Shown here: piece after piece, positions 11,061 through 22,073 of the stretch
How the letters are laid out: each line of letters begins with the position of its first letter
Numbering within the stretch: position 1 is the first letter of the stretch
Source of the DNA: Apricaphanius iberus
Taxonomy: Eukaryota; Chordata; Actinopteri; Cyprinodontiformes; Aphaniidae
Direction: 5' to 3'
Assembly: GCA_028564705.1 (NCBI GenBank)
Contig: JAPXFQ010002423.1
Coordinates: 1,550,001 to 1,614,000 of the forward strand
Length of the DNA: 64,000 bases
The notes under the pieces: generated by a model
The model's database searches: none
What the model saw: the letters and a program-made list of their open reading frames with translations, nothing else
Told to the model about the DNA's origin: nothing
Position numbers and translations under genes: made by a program

Positions 11061-12475
11061 CTGAAAGGAGATTAAAAGAAGTTTAAATATAAAAATGAAC
11101 AGAAACTAACATCAATAGGAAGAATAAAAGATAAATAAAATAATAAAAAATGGTATAGATATAAACTAAAGATAAAATAGTGAGATAAAAAGATAAAAAA
11201 TAAAATTATGAAAAAGAAAAATATGATAAATATGCAGTAAACATTGAAAAAATTTTGTGAAATAAAACATGCAAAGCATTTAAACAGACTGTAATAAATA
11301 AAAGTGTAATAAATAAGTGGTCCTGTGGTTGTTGCCATGAACAACACAGCTGCTATTCAGCACACAGCTCCTCGAAGGTTGAACCGCAATGGACTTGAGA
11401 GCATTTTCAAAATAAGTGACAGCTTTCAGGCTTATCCTGGTAGGCACCTTTCAATGAGTCAGGCTGTTGTAATGGAGGTTTTATTTATTTATTTATTTTA
11501 CCTCTGTTTGTAACCCACTGTACTCTTTTAAAGCAATAATAAACATCTAAAGTGTGACTTCTCAAGACTGACAAAATATACACTGACAAAATATTGGATT
11601 CTCAGCTAAATAATTATGCATTTACACTAACTCATAGTAAGGGATATGCATACATTATTGACATCACTCATTGCTGAGAATAAATGGGCATATTTGTAGC
11701 ATCAGGATATTCTTTTAATAACTATATGAAGCAAAATTGTGAGTAATTTCTAGAAGGAATCACAGAAAAACACTCTGCAACTGTAATAAATCCCTAAGTG
11801 ACCTTAGAAGGTATTACAGTTCGTTTTGTTAACTGGTTAAAGACTGATCCTAAAAAAACCCTATCAGTCCCTTTTTAGTTAAATATAGCTTTATTATTCT
11901 ATTGGTTCAGTGCTAGATTTATCTTAACTTGTTATGTGACCATGTCCTTATTCCTAAAGGGATGCTGAATCATCATTATCTGACTTTACACTTTTATGTA
12001 GCAAATATATGGAAATGGGATTTTGCATGAAGATAAAATAAATAGCTTAGATGACCTCTGTCTCTGACACACTCGGTCCCCGCCCTATTGAAAGCTGGTG
12101 TAAGCTGGTGTAACTTGTGTGCAACGCAAACACTGAGAAACAGAATGACTATCAAATGACTATGGAGGACCACAACGTCGAGGTGGTTTAAACTGAAAAA
12201 CGTGGAAGTAGTTAGAACAAACAGACTGGATTTAGACTGAAGACTGGATTCAGACTGGAGCGCTTTGGGGCGTGTATCATTTCACATTGGTTCAGCCGTG
12301 ACTGTCTTCCAGGCCACACACCCGCGTCCCCCCCTCGCACTCATGCTCCACACTTGGCCAGGCCCCTCCACGCCTCCTGGGCCTGCCCACTTTCGTAGTG
12401 GTTTTCAAATGTTGCATGGGGACAGAATAATGCTTTTCAACGGGGTTCAGTTCACTTTAAATTAGCTAACTTCTC
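11061..12475. other. Low-complexity AT tract and unassigned sequence
   Basis: 11075-11310 is an A-rich tract (AAAAGATAAA-type). The remainder to 12475 has only short open frames and no element ends I recognise. Confidence 0.4.
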
Positions 12476-12479
12476 TTAA

Positions 12480-13366
12480 CCCTCTAGGCGCCAAAGTTGC
12501 AATATTGCGACAAGCAACATTGCTGACTTTAACGAGCCACAGCTGGAGATAGGGCCACTAATGTAATAACATCTTTACACCAGGAGATGGCGGACATTTG
12601 TACCTTTAATCTTGGACACCTTTTTGGGTGTGTTACCATGGAAACTTTTGGAGGAAATCGGCCTTTAAGTCAGCGCCGCAAGCGGGGGACGCGAGGTACA
12701 GCTGCTGTGGTCATCACAATGCTAATTGTGACCGAGGTGGGAGGGATGTAAAAATCAGTCGAAATAATAGCAGATATTTTCGAAAACAGCAGAGAAAAAA
12801 GACCGCTTATAAGCGAGTAAACAGCAGTAAAGTTCTCTGTCCCGCTGCAAGTGAGGATGATGATTTTGGCGAGGTTTGCTTGACAGATGAGGAAGAGTAG
12901 AATCACCAGTGGATCAGACAATTTGATGAGCCTGTTGGTTATTTTTGGGACGGATCTTTAACATTCTGTGGCCAATATTTTCTTTCTGTTGATTTTATAT
13001 AGTGAATAGAGTAATGAGGCCACATAAGAAAGGACATAAACAGATATATCCACCTGTTCTTGAAAAAAAGCCAAAAAAATGAAACATATAGATGTAGAAA
13101 ATACATAAATAGAAACATCTAAATAACAAAATAAAATTATTGATGAAAAAAAGTTTTAAACAATGTAAAAAAGCAAAAAATTGTAAAAGTCATGCAATCC
13201 AATAGTGCCAACGCCACAAACTAGTTTTACACAAACTTTGTAAATTACAAAAATCTTCAGTATGATCCAGTGTACCTTTATCTATAACCATATTAAAGCT
13301 ACAACATTCTGAACTAGTGATATGAAAATGGAATATTTTATAGAAACAACCCCAGCGCCTAGAGGG
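12480..13366 (+). mobile_element. Complete non-autonomous piggyBac-type element
   Basis: Both ends are present. The left terminal repeat CCCTCTAGGCGC starts right after TTAA (12476-12479). The right repeat is its exact reverse complement (GCGCCTAGAGGG), followed by TTAA (13367-13370). TTAA duplication with a CCC-starting inverted repeat is the hallmark of piggyBac. At 887 bp it is too short for a transposase of about 600 residues. Inside is one short frame (12628-12900) with a basic stretch (KKTAYKRVNSSKVLCPAAS) and an acidic end (DDDFGEVCLTDEEE). This resembles the N-terminal region of piggyBac transposases, so it looks like an internal-deletion derivative that moved in trans. Confidence 0.88.
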
Positions 13367-13523
13367 TTAATTTCTTTTGTCCCAATCTGCTTATGTTTGA
13401 CTTTAATCTGTTTCCCATACTGCTTTTTTTTAGGTGAAATTTGAAATGCTTTGTAAGTACAGAGAACTGATATACTGCTTTCTGACATTAGGCAGTCTCT
13501 CCTTCTCTTACTCTCTCTGTTGT

Positions 13524-14312
13524 TTAAGGGTGCATTCAAACCAGCCCTGTTTAGTCCGCTTGAAATTAACTCTACTTTGTTGGCCCGGAAAGTCTGGTTT
13601 GTTTTGGGCAGGTGTGAATGGGCAATCAAACTCTGATTCGGACCAAACAAACAAACTCTAGTCTGCCTAAAAAAGGTGGTCTCAGTTCGATTGAAACGAA
13701 CTCTGCTTCAGTTCGATTGCATGTGTGAATGTTAAACGGACCGGGGCCGCATCAAAAGCAGGAAACTGACTATAGTACAGGGCAGCCTGGGTAAATAAAA
13801 TATAAACAAACACTAATTCTGGAGAAATAAATGCTGGATCTTGTACATACCTTGCTTAACATCTGTATAAGGAGGCCATCTGTGCTGAAAGTTGTATTCC
13901 GGTGGTCCTAATCATATCAAAATGCTCATATAGAGCCGCCTCAGCAGTCTTGTATAAAAAACAATATTCTCCATAGTCCTTCGCTAAATTCTATGTTCAT
14001 TCTGAATTACAGCTGCAGTATTTATCTGGCCCATTTGCCGAACACAACAGATCAATCCTAAAACCGCTGCAATCTGCTGCTATCGTGGGTTTGTTGTTTT
14101 CAGTTTTTCTGGAAGTTCCCTCGCTGCAGGAGGTAGCACAGCTCTACAACAGCGCCACCATAGGTGAAATTGTTGCTCAAAGCTCTGGACTTTCTGATAA
14201 TAAAAAGCCAGTGTGAATGCTGACCGCACCAGCTAAAAACAGCAACAATGTTGCAATTTTGTCCCCAACTCGAACCAAGTCTACCGTACGATCAGGTGTG
14301 AATACAGCTTAA
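13524..14312. mobile_element. MITE of a common teleost 'GGGTGCATTC' family
   Basis: The left end TTAAGGGTGCATTCAAACC and the right end (reverse complement TTAAGCTGTATTCACACC) form an imperfect terminal inverted repeat. The interior has repeated short blocks (GTGTGAAT, GGTTTGTTTTG, TTCGATTG) typical of the family. No coding capacity. A truncated relative begins at 52801. Superfamily is not certain (TTAA-like or hAT-like). Confidence 0.65.
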
Positions 14313-15650
14313 GATGACTTAGGATGATACCCTAAGTGAGCTATGCTTTGTCACAAATAGAGGACTCATTCTGAACATCAATTGATCTACTTTCATTGTA
14401 TGTGACTGAGAGACAACTTTGTGCTTGCAAAGTGTATAAAGTGCATTAATTCAGTGCATTAAGTCAGTAAATTGTTACTGTGATCGAGAAATTTATTATT
14501 ATGATTAATCCTTTAGTATTATTAACACTGAGAGCAGAGGAGCCAGACAACAGGTGTTGAGTTCGAGGTTAGAGAAGACATCACTGCCTGAGAAAATATT
14601 GATTCTTCTTACAAACTTAGTTTTGAGAGTTTCTCTTATTGTGTTACATATAACCCAAGCTATTGCCATTGTTTTGTATATGTCAAAAGTCACTTATTCA
14701 CAGCTAAAGAGCCAGATGTCTTCTTCCGGAGATATCCCCACCCTGAGATTAATAGTTTTGTCTTCAAAGTTATAGAGGCAAGGTTGCTGAACTTTATAAA
14801 TACTTATTTTCATATGAGCTTGTGAGGGAGTTAGGTAGTGGGGTAGTAGGTAGGAGGGAGTTAGGAGGGGGGCAGCATTCGGCATTCACTGTGATCTGTG
14901 CTGTTCTCCTGTATGATCAATTCAACTTTTATTAAAACCTCCAAACTCTTAAAGGAATCTCTCTCATCTTTATTAAGAGTCTTAAATGCCATTACAGTTA
15001 CTTTTTAAAAACTACTAATATTTAGGTGAACTCTTGTTTAGATTTGACAAATGTTCTACCCGTAGCAACAGATAGACAACCCCTTTTTTATTATTTCTCA
15101 AGACATTAATGATATCAGTTATTTTGAATATGGGCTTTGTATCAGCAATTCTATCATTAGCGATTCAGAAAATTTAGCCAGGCATCCAGACTTTTTTCCA
15201 CCTGACATGGCTAAAAACATTCACAAACTGTCTTCTTCACAAATTGTGAGATATTAGTGCAGTATGGGGCAAACAATTGTTATAAGACGTATTGATCCAG
15301 TTCCAGACCTGAGGAGCAGCACAATCATTCCCAGGGCTCTCTGTTTGGCACAGTAAAAGATTGAGTAACAGCTGGGAAGCTGTGACAGCTGGGAACCTTC
15401 TCCATTTCCACTAGACTCCAGATGTGCCCTCCAAATCCTCTCCATATCTTCCTGTCTGTTTTCTTGTTTGCTGTCTATCTTTGTCCCATGTGTGGGGGTA
15501 AAAAAAAAAACTGGCAACGATTACATCCAGTTGTGACTTTGTTTTTCCAATTACCCCTTTATCCCTGATGTAGTCAGTCTTGTTTAAAGTAATGTTGTAA
15601 TACATTTTATTCCACCTCTCATTCATCTCTTCATTCTACTCATTCAGTGC
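14313..15650. other. No feature recognised
   Basis: A minus-strand open stretch (15254-15626) and a G-rich patch (14820-14875) are visible, but neither carries a recognisable motif. Confidence 0.35.
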
Positions 15651-15654
15651 ATTC

Positions 15655-16560
15655 ACATGCAGCAAGAGAAAGCTGAATCACTGCCTTAGTCCAATTGAAA
15701 TCTGACTTTTAAAATGTATACACCTCAAGCCTATTTTATACTACTCTGATGGTGAACTTGTATGCAGACATACTGATGGCGCCGTTTTTCGTTTATTGTT
15801 CTCCATTTCTTTCTCTACATTCTGCATTGAGTTTTCAGTGTTGCAAAGCAATTCTCGACCAGGACAGCAGGGGGTGATAACTTTTCCTGGCAGCTCTGTT
15901 TACTATCTCCCAACTATAGCAGCTTTGTTTCAGTTATTTTTTCAGCCTGTGAATGCATTCCCCCTCAACCAGCAATGGACAACAGAAAGTACGTTTTGAT
16001 TAAGCTGTAAAGCTTTTTTACTAGAAGTGCAGCACATACAATACTCTAAAAATGCTTGAAAGCAAACACAGCAGCCTATTTTATTGTTTTCCTACACCTC
16101 CTTGTGTGAACAATCGACAAAAGATCAGATTAGATAAATTATCCTTTCAATATAAAGCATCTGGTGCCCAAACGCTGCTATAACTACTGATTACAGCGAC
16201 TATAGAGCCCCGTTCTGGTGAAACGATCTATGGCTGTTTCTTAACGGATAGTTAGAAAAGGCGGCTGGACTCCGTTTGTCCTCGCACAGGTGGCTGAGAG
16301 CCCTTGCGATGACTGATAATGGCGCTGCGTCAATCCACCCCCTCAAAACGGAGTAGTATAAACTATGCTTTGGTACGATTTAAATTGAAGTTGATTCGAT
16401 TTAACTTAAGTCTTTTCCCAATTCGAGGTTAAGTGGACGAAGGCTAATACAAAGGGGCACATTTTGCCACCTATCATCGAGGAGTCACAATACATGCTTT
16501 TGCATACAGTAGATTGATTAGACTAAAATCGAAAAATCGAAATGTCTCTAATGTATTGCA
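15655..16560 (-). mobile_element. Probable MITE related to the one at 62330-62830
   Basis: 15700-15740 (GAAATCTGACTTTTAAAATG, TATACACCT) is the reverse complement of a block at 62749-62790 (AGGTGTATACATGC...AAAAGTCTGATTTC). The far end is not clearly defined; a TACATGC...AATCGAAA stretch near 16490-16545 may be it. No coding capacity. Confidence 0.4.
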
Positions 16561-17699
16561 TTTAGTCATGGCACTAGGATATACTAAGTCTGCACTTTTC
16601 CAACTTGTTTGGGTTTAGTCTTTTGATGTACATGAGGAACACACCCAGTAGACCAATGGAAGAGTTAAGTTTATTGAAAGAGTTGTATAGCTATGAACAC
16701 TGGCAGGGGAACGGTGCAAGGCAAGTCCAGTGGTGAATATGGAAAGGTTGCATACGGATGCATGATTTAGAAGGAATTTATCTTAACTGTAGGTGGAGGA
16801 AAATAAAGACAGAGAGGGGAATGGCATTCCAGGATAACATAAAGAGCGCTAGGTGTTAATCCAGGGGAAGGTTCTCAGAGTTGAGGACAGAGAGCGGCAG
16901 AAAACAACTATGGATCACAGAGGATCTGACAGATGAGCCAAGAACTGAACCGTCGAAGAACCACCTGAGATTTTTACCCACAGCTAAAATACTCAGGAGA
17001 CTCAAAGTTCAAACACAAGAACACGAAAGGCTACACGTACTATCGGAAGATAACAGTCAGGAACTGAAAGTCTGCTAGCCAGCTCTTTTAAAGCAGCTAG
17101 ATGATGATAGCTACCAACTGTACCAGTAGGCCCCCCAGGTTGACTGACAGCCAGGATCTTCTCAGAGATCACACTGGTGGCTCAGTGTGGGTGACCCAAA
17201 AGTCCTCTCCATTCTCTCATGTTGTATCCAGTTTCCTATTGTTCTAAATCAGCTTTTAACTGATTTTCTGTTGTATAGGGGTTGGTTAGCTCTAGAATAA
17301 CCTAAAAACATTACCACATATAATTTAGAAATGTAGGGAAACACCTTTGTCTTAACTCATGATTCACTGCGTTTTACCATAAAATTGGTTGGTCAGTTTC
17401 AAAAAATGTAATTACCTTCTAAGGTGGCATAAAAACCTAAATGTTACTCATCAAACAGTCATAGCCATTATTAATTGTCTTTAGTGTGTATCAAGTCCCA
17501 GGAAGGTGCTTAGTGCCAAACTGTCAAGGTCAGATCAAAGAAACTAGCAAATTTAAATGCCACTTAAAGTCAAAATTTAAAATGGAGATCCCAAAAGTTA
17601 AATAAAACTTGTTCAACTGTGAATAAAATTTTGGTACTTGTTCCTTTTTTAGCTCTACGTTCACAGTGATAATATTTTGCTGAGGAAAACACAATTTTT
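16561..17699. other. Unassigned; possible repeat at 16640-17230
   Basis: 16640-17230 differs in texture from its surroundings (less AT-rich, GACAGAG-type blocks). Read in minus orientation it has a poly(A)-signal-like CAATAAACTTAAC near 16664-16676. It may be the end of an unrecognised retroelement. No motif-bearing open frame. Confidence 0.3.
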
Positions 17700-17850
17700 A
17701 ATTGATCCATCCAACCATTTTCTATGCAGCTAATCCTCAGGGGGTCGTGGGGGGGTTGGTCCCTATCTCCAGTGGGCAACAGGCGAAAGGCTGTGTTACA
17801 CCCTAGACAGGTTGCAAGTCCATTACAGGGCAACACAGAGACATTATTTT
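17700..17850 (-). mobile_element. SINE 3' tail, minus strand
   Basis: Reverse complement shows GTCTCTGTGTTGCCCTGTAA, CCTGTCTAGGGTGTAACAC, CTGGAGATAGGGACC and a final GGTTGGATGG, the standard teleost SINE tail. Confidence 0.75.
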
Positions 17851-18149
17851 TTATTTAACAAAAGATTAATTCCAATTAATCTTTTAACAGCTAATCAATT
17901 CATCATTAAGAATGTCTGTGTTCAATGTTTGTATCTGAGAACCTTTTTTGGACTGATTATGTGGTCTAACAGACTAATGTTCGAAACTCCATTAGTGTGG
18001 ACTACGGTGTTGGTTTTAATATCACTTGGTATTGACTGCATGGTAATACCCTTCTTTCCTAGTAGAGTTATACACACATCATATCTTTGTAGAACAGTTC
18101 AAGCTTTGCTCATTGAATATTTTTTTATTATATTTTTTTAGAAATCAAC

Positions 18150-18275
18150 TTGACACCCCTACCATGGACTGACCATCTCTCTAGGGTGTACCCCACCTCT
18201 CGCCTGAAGACCGCTGGAGATAAGCACTAGCCTCAGTGCCGGAAAGGATAAGGGATGGATGAATGGTTGGAATTT
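18150..18275 (+). mobile_element. SINE 3' tail, plus strand
   Basis: ATGGACTGACCATCTCTCTA, GGGTGTACCCCACCTCTCGC, GCTGGAGATAAGCACTAG, then GGATAAGGGATGGATGAATGG: the same tail family as at 17700, in the opposite orientation. Confidence 0.8.
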
Positions 18276-18968
18276 AACACCAAAAAAAGTTTTGGATCTA
18301 CCAAAATAGAGCTAAGAAAGGTGATTTTTTTTCACCTAGAAAAAAACTAATATTGTGCACTACAACATAAACAACTTATTGCAAGCATGTAAGTTCATTT
18401 TTTATACAACCATCCAAAGTTATTATAAGTGTTCTTTTTGTGCCATAATACAATCAAAGTTTTATTAAATGCAATAACATTTTATAGGAAAACAGTTAAA
18501 AGCCTAGATAAATATGGCAGGTCAACTAAACAAGAAAATTTGGATTCCATATAATTTCTTTCTTATCCTCAGGTATCTGCCAATAACCCCCCTTTAACAT
18601 GTGCTGTACTTTATTTGGTTTCTCAGAAACAATTAATAGGAAGTAATCACCAAGACAAGAGCAGTCTGATTTCCAAATATTCATTTGCTAAACTGAATGT
18701 TTTAAAAAGTTTTAAAGGAAGATAATTAAACAGAAATAAGACAGAACTATTCTCTCGACTAATTTGCTAATACTTTGCTTTGGCCTTAAAGTTTGCTTAT
18801 GAGGGACAGTACGTACAGAACAACCTTATAAAAAAAGTACACAAATTCTTCATTACTGTTGGAGATTGAGTCATGTCTTATTAAGTGTAGTTTTGGTCCT
18901 GTGATAAATATTCAGTCACCCTTCTCTCAATTTCTGAAATACGTTACTGTTAATATGTTATTATATTA
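18276..18968. other. No feature recognised
   Basis: AT-rich sequence up to the LTR element. No supported gene or repeat end. Confidence 0.4.
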
Positions 18969-19390
18969 GTAGTGTTGTATCTTATTTTTTGGGGCTAATA
19001 TCTTTAGTAAGAATTCAGAGGTAGAGGTCTGTTTTATAACATTCAGAGGTAAAAGACACACTGTTTATCAGTATTTGAATTGGGCCTTGGATAAATGGTG
19101 GGAGTATGTGTGACCTTTGAGGATCTCTGAGACAAAGAGTTTTATTGCAGACTATAAAACCATAAAATTCAGGATGGACTCACATGCCAGACCATGGATC
19201 TTTTGATGTAGGAGCAGGACAATGGTCAATACACTAACCAGCTTTTGTTTAGGACTGTGTCAATAAAGCCTGGGAGAATGAACTTTTGACTTGGATCCAG
19301 GAGAAAAGACACGTCCCTTGTGACTGCATGATTTTGGACGGACCAATCATTGTTAACACACTGTTTAAAACGTTCTGATTGGAGCAGACG

Positions 19391-19400
19391 TTTATAAAAG
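19391..19400 (+). promoter_or_regulatory. LTR TATA box (candidate)
   Basis: TTTATAAAAG lies about 100 bp before the AATAAA signal, as expected for a retroelement promoter. The same motif recurs in the 3' LTR at 26664-26673. An earlier ACTATAAAACC (19151-19161) is an alternative. Confidence 0.5.
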
Positions 19401-19496
19401 TTATGACACGGAAACCATTCTTCGTCAGATCTTTGTCTGGCCCAGAGAAAATAGGGCATGTTTTCTCTGTAAACTGCAATTTGTTAATCTGTTTAA

Positions 19497-19502
19497 AATA
19501 AA
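19497..19502 (+). terminator. LTR polyadenylation signal (candidate)
   Basis: AATAAA within TTTAAAATAAAAGTGAG. It is duplicated in the 3' LTR (26770-26775), where it would end the element's transcript. Confidence 0.5.
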
Positions 19503-19584
19503 AGTGAGAACTGCAAATTGGCTCCATTTTGTCTCTGCTTGAACATGCACTGAATTATTTTTTGATAAAATTAAATTCTACAAA

Positions 19585-19601
19585 TGGTGACCTCGACCGT
19601 G
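19585..19601 (+). other. Primer-binding site, tRNA-Trp-like
   Basis: TGGTGACCTCGACCGTG follows the LTR end by two bases. The first eight bases and the CGAC block match the complement of the 3' end of vertebrate tRNA-Trp, with one substitution and one inserted C. The same primer is used by avian alpharetroviruses, but that alone does not assign a family. Confidence 0.65.
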
Positions 19602-19602
19602 T

Positions 19603-21821
19603 GCAGAGTTTTGGACCAGGATCCAGTTATTTTTTAAGTTAATTAACGCACATGTATTTGCTCTATTGACAATTTGCGCAGAGTTGCGTGGTTTTTAATT
19701 CTGTTGATTGGTTAATCTAACATTGGGTAATGTTGTCATGCAAGTTAAATATGTTTTTTTGTTTTGAGCAGATTAACTGTTGCGGGCCCGTTGAAGCTGC
19801 TCCCTTGTCTGTGTCTCTGGTCTGCGCATGACTGCGGCCTGCTTTGCGCTCCGCAGAGAAACACCGGTGCCTGCTGGGAGATGGAGTTTGTTACTCTGCA
19901 GGACAATGGAGCAGATGGACCGGATGGAGCGGTCCCTTCAACGACTCAAAATCGGGGCCGACCAAAGTGCGGATCGGGGCTTGAGAAGTGGCATCTCAAT
20001 TTCGAAAGGACGCTTTTGAAGATTCTTCAGGGCTGGCAAACGGAAAACATTGCGGTAGAGCCTGTGTGCCCTCCGTAATATGTACGGATTACCTTGTTGA
20101 AGCTGGCGTATCCCCAAACGCGCGATTGAGCCAAGCAAATTGGGTTGTGAGTGATGGTCCGACTTTTGGTGTGTACGATTGAGGTTAGTTTTTAATAATA
20201 TTAGAAAAGTAATGTGTTTGGTGTTTTGAGGTGACGAGCTGGTGTGTGAGGCGCATGCGCTTGTGTATGTGTGTCTGTATGTGTGTGTGTGAGATGGTTT
20301 TTTTACGCAGGCGCCTTGCGAGACGTGCTGGAGATGTTGTGTTTCTGTTAGAATGTTATAGTATAAATAATGAACTCGGGTATAATAAAATCATTAAAAT
20401 AGATAAATAAATATATAACTAAATATGATGGATAACTGAAATTAAATATCTATAAGAATTAGTTGTGAACATTTACAACAGGCCATCAGAGCGGCCGCCC
20501 AAGCTAGGTGGTGAGATGGCAGAGCTAATTCTGTGTGATTTTCTGCTTAATAGCACGGCTAACATACAACAGCTTTGACTATATGTTTTGATAAATAAAT
20601 TCGTGGTAATTGGCGGTTTTCTGCCATCTGTTCGAGTCTTTTGAGTGGTTTTCTGGAGGCCGGCGCCGGGAAATTTCTCAAAGCAGACTACGAAAATTGT
20701 GACAGATTGGTCTAAACCTCCGCGATAAAATAATGTACTGAGGTCTAAAAATCACCGCTTATAATGTTGTGTTTTTTGTTAATGGTTTTGGGCTGTAACG
20801 GATGTTGTAGATTCGGTGTTTTTGTTCATGCCGAATTAAAGTTTGGTAAAGTGGTATAAATTGTGCGGATTAAGTCCTGGTATTGCGGTAAGTAATTTTC
20901 TAAAGTGTGTGTTGCGATTTTCTTGAGTGTTTTCGCCGTACGTTTTGTACTGTTTTAGGTTTCGTTGCACAAAGAGAGCTAAAGGTAGCACATTGCTGTA
21001 AGCAGCTGTGCTATGCTAGCGTTTTTGCTTTTGTGTGTCAATGTGTTTTGTGCTTTCCTCCTAACTGCATGTTCTGTGTGTTGTAAGCTAAAAGTTGATT
21101 GTGGATAGAAAGTGATTACAGACTCCTGCAGACGATTGCCTTGTTAAGACTTAAACGAATTTGGATTTTGTTAAATTTTTCTAATTATTTAGGATGTCAT
21201 ATTTTACATGACTGGACGTTTGTTAGACAACGGCCTCAAAATAACTGTTCAGATAAATGTTGTTTGCTACTTATTTGGACTTCTTTAGGCAATGTTTTAG
21301 CACATTTTCTATGAAGGGCAATTTAAGGTGTTTCACATTTAACTGAACTGTTACAATACGGAGATTAAAGATCGAGAAGTACATGCTGAATTTAGTTAAC
21401 TGGTTTTGCCAGAGAAGGCTCAATTTATCACATGAGGAGAGCATGTACAGTTATTGGGATAATGATGCATGTTACAATTTAACGCAAATGACTAAGAACA
21501 GTTACTCATGAGTCGATTCTGACTTGGTGAAGTTTTAATTTTTGATTTCATCTTTAAAATTAAAAAGAGGGGAGTGTATAGTAAAAATAAAAGTTGCATT
21601 TTTTTGAATCTTTAATTAGGTGGATTTGTTGCTTTTTGATTGATCTAAGCAGGATTTGATTAAGTTGGCCTAAATAAAGATAAAGCTATAAGCAGTAATT
21701 ATAAGAATAGAACGAAAAACAAACGGTGTTAATTGGAAGGCAACAAACTGGTCTAAATTATTTTTATAAGCACCGTGTTGAATGGTACAGAGAATGAGTC
21801 TGTGATTTAAATAAGTATCAT
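19603..21821 (+). other. LTR element interior, leader region without genes
   Basis: 19770-20340 is CpG-richer and has one 104-codon open frame (19764-20078) with no capsid, matrix or zinc-knuckle features. A TG-rich run lies at 20262-20291. From 20350 on, the sequence turns AT-rich and C-poor. A purine tract AAAAAGAGGGGAG (21562-21573) followed by TGTATAG resembles a polypurine tract. Confidence 0.55.
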
Positions 21822-22073
21822 TTATGCTAAAATTATGTTTGGCTTATTACTGATGGCTCTATAGACTTTAGAAATATAGCTTAGTCTCTGAATGAATGAC
21901 CTAAAGGAGACTGGTGTTAAATTATTTACACAATTGAACATTCTTAAGGATTTTGTGGACACTAAATGCTTATTGGATTTATCAAATTTCAACTGGGGCT
22001 CAAGGAGTAACCCAGCATATTTCAATTCCGTTACAAATTGAATGTTTTTACCATGCAAAACAATACTTATCAT
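21822..22073 (-). pseudogene. Antisense LINE RT fragment inside the LTR element
   Basis: The minus-strand frame reads HGKNIQFVTELKYAGLLLEP and QLKFDK, then SLRMFNCVNNLTPVSFRSF. This matches the region just after the catalytic box in non-LTR reverse transcriptases (the '...YLGLLLDPQLKFDKHV' pattern). Small deletions have damaged the frame (the C-terminal part is garbled). The surrounding LTRs are almost identical, so this older fragment must already have been part of the element when it last moved, or it inserted antisense very recently as an already decayed piece, which is unlikely. Confidence 0.5.

Larger units (their letters stand above)
18973..19582 (+). repeat. 5' LTR
   Basis: Starts TGTTGTATCTTATTTTTTGG and ends TTAAATTCTACA. 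Contains a TATA-like TTTATAAAAG (19391-19400) and an AATAAA (19497-19502), giving a U3-R-U5 layout with a short R. A second AATAAA lies at 19262-19267. Lacks the 21 bp present in the 3' LTR around 26640-26660. Confidence 0.9.

Noticed and set aside
15254..15626. Minus-strand coding region (two overlapping frames)
   Set aside because: Some natural-looking residue use but no recognised domain, splice sites or repeat match.
19226..19527. Paired minus-strand frames in both LTRs (also 26477-26800)
   Set aside because: Antisense to the LTR; present twice only because the LTR is duplicated.
19764..20078. 104-codon frame near the LTR leader as a possible gag
   Set aside because: No capsid, zinc-knuckle or matrix features, and three overlapping frames in a CpG-rich patch are open.
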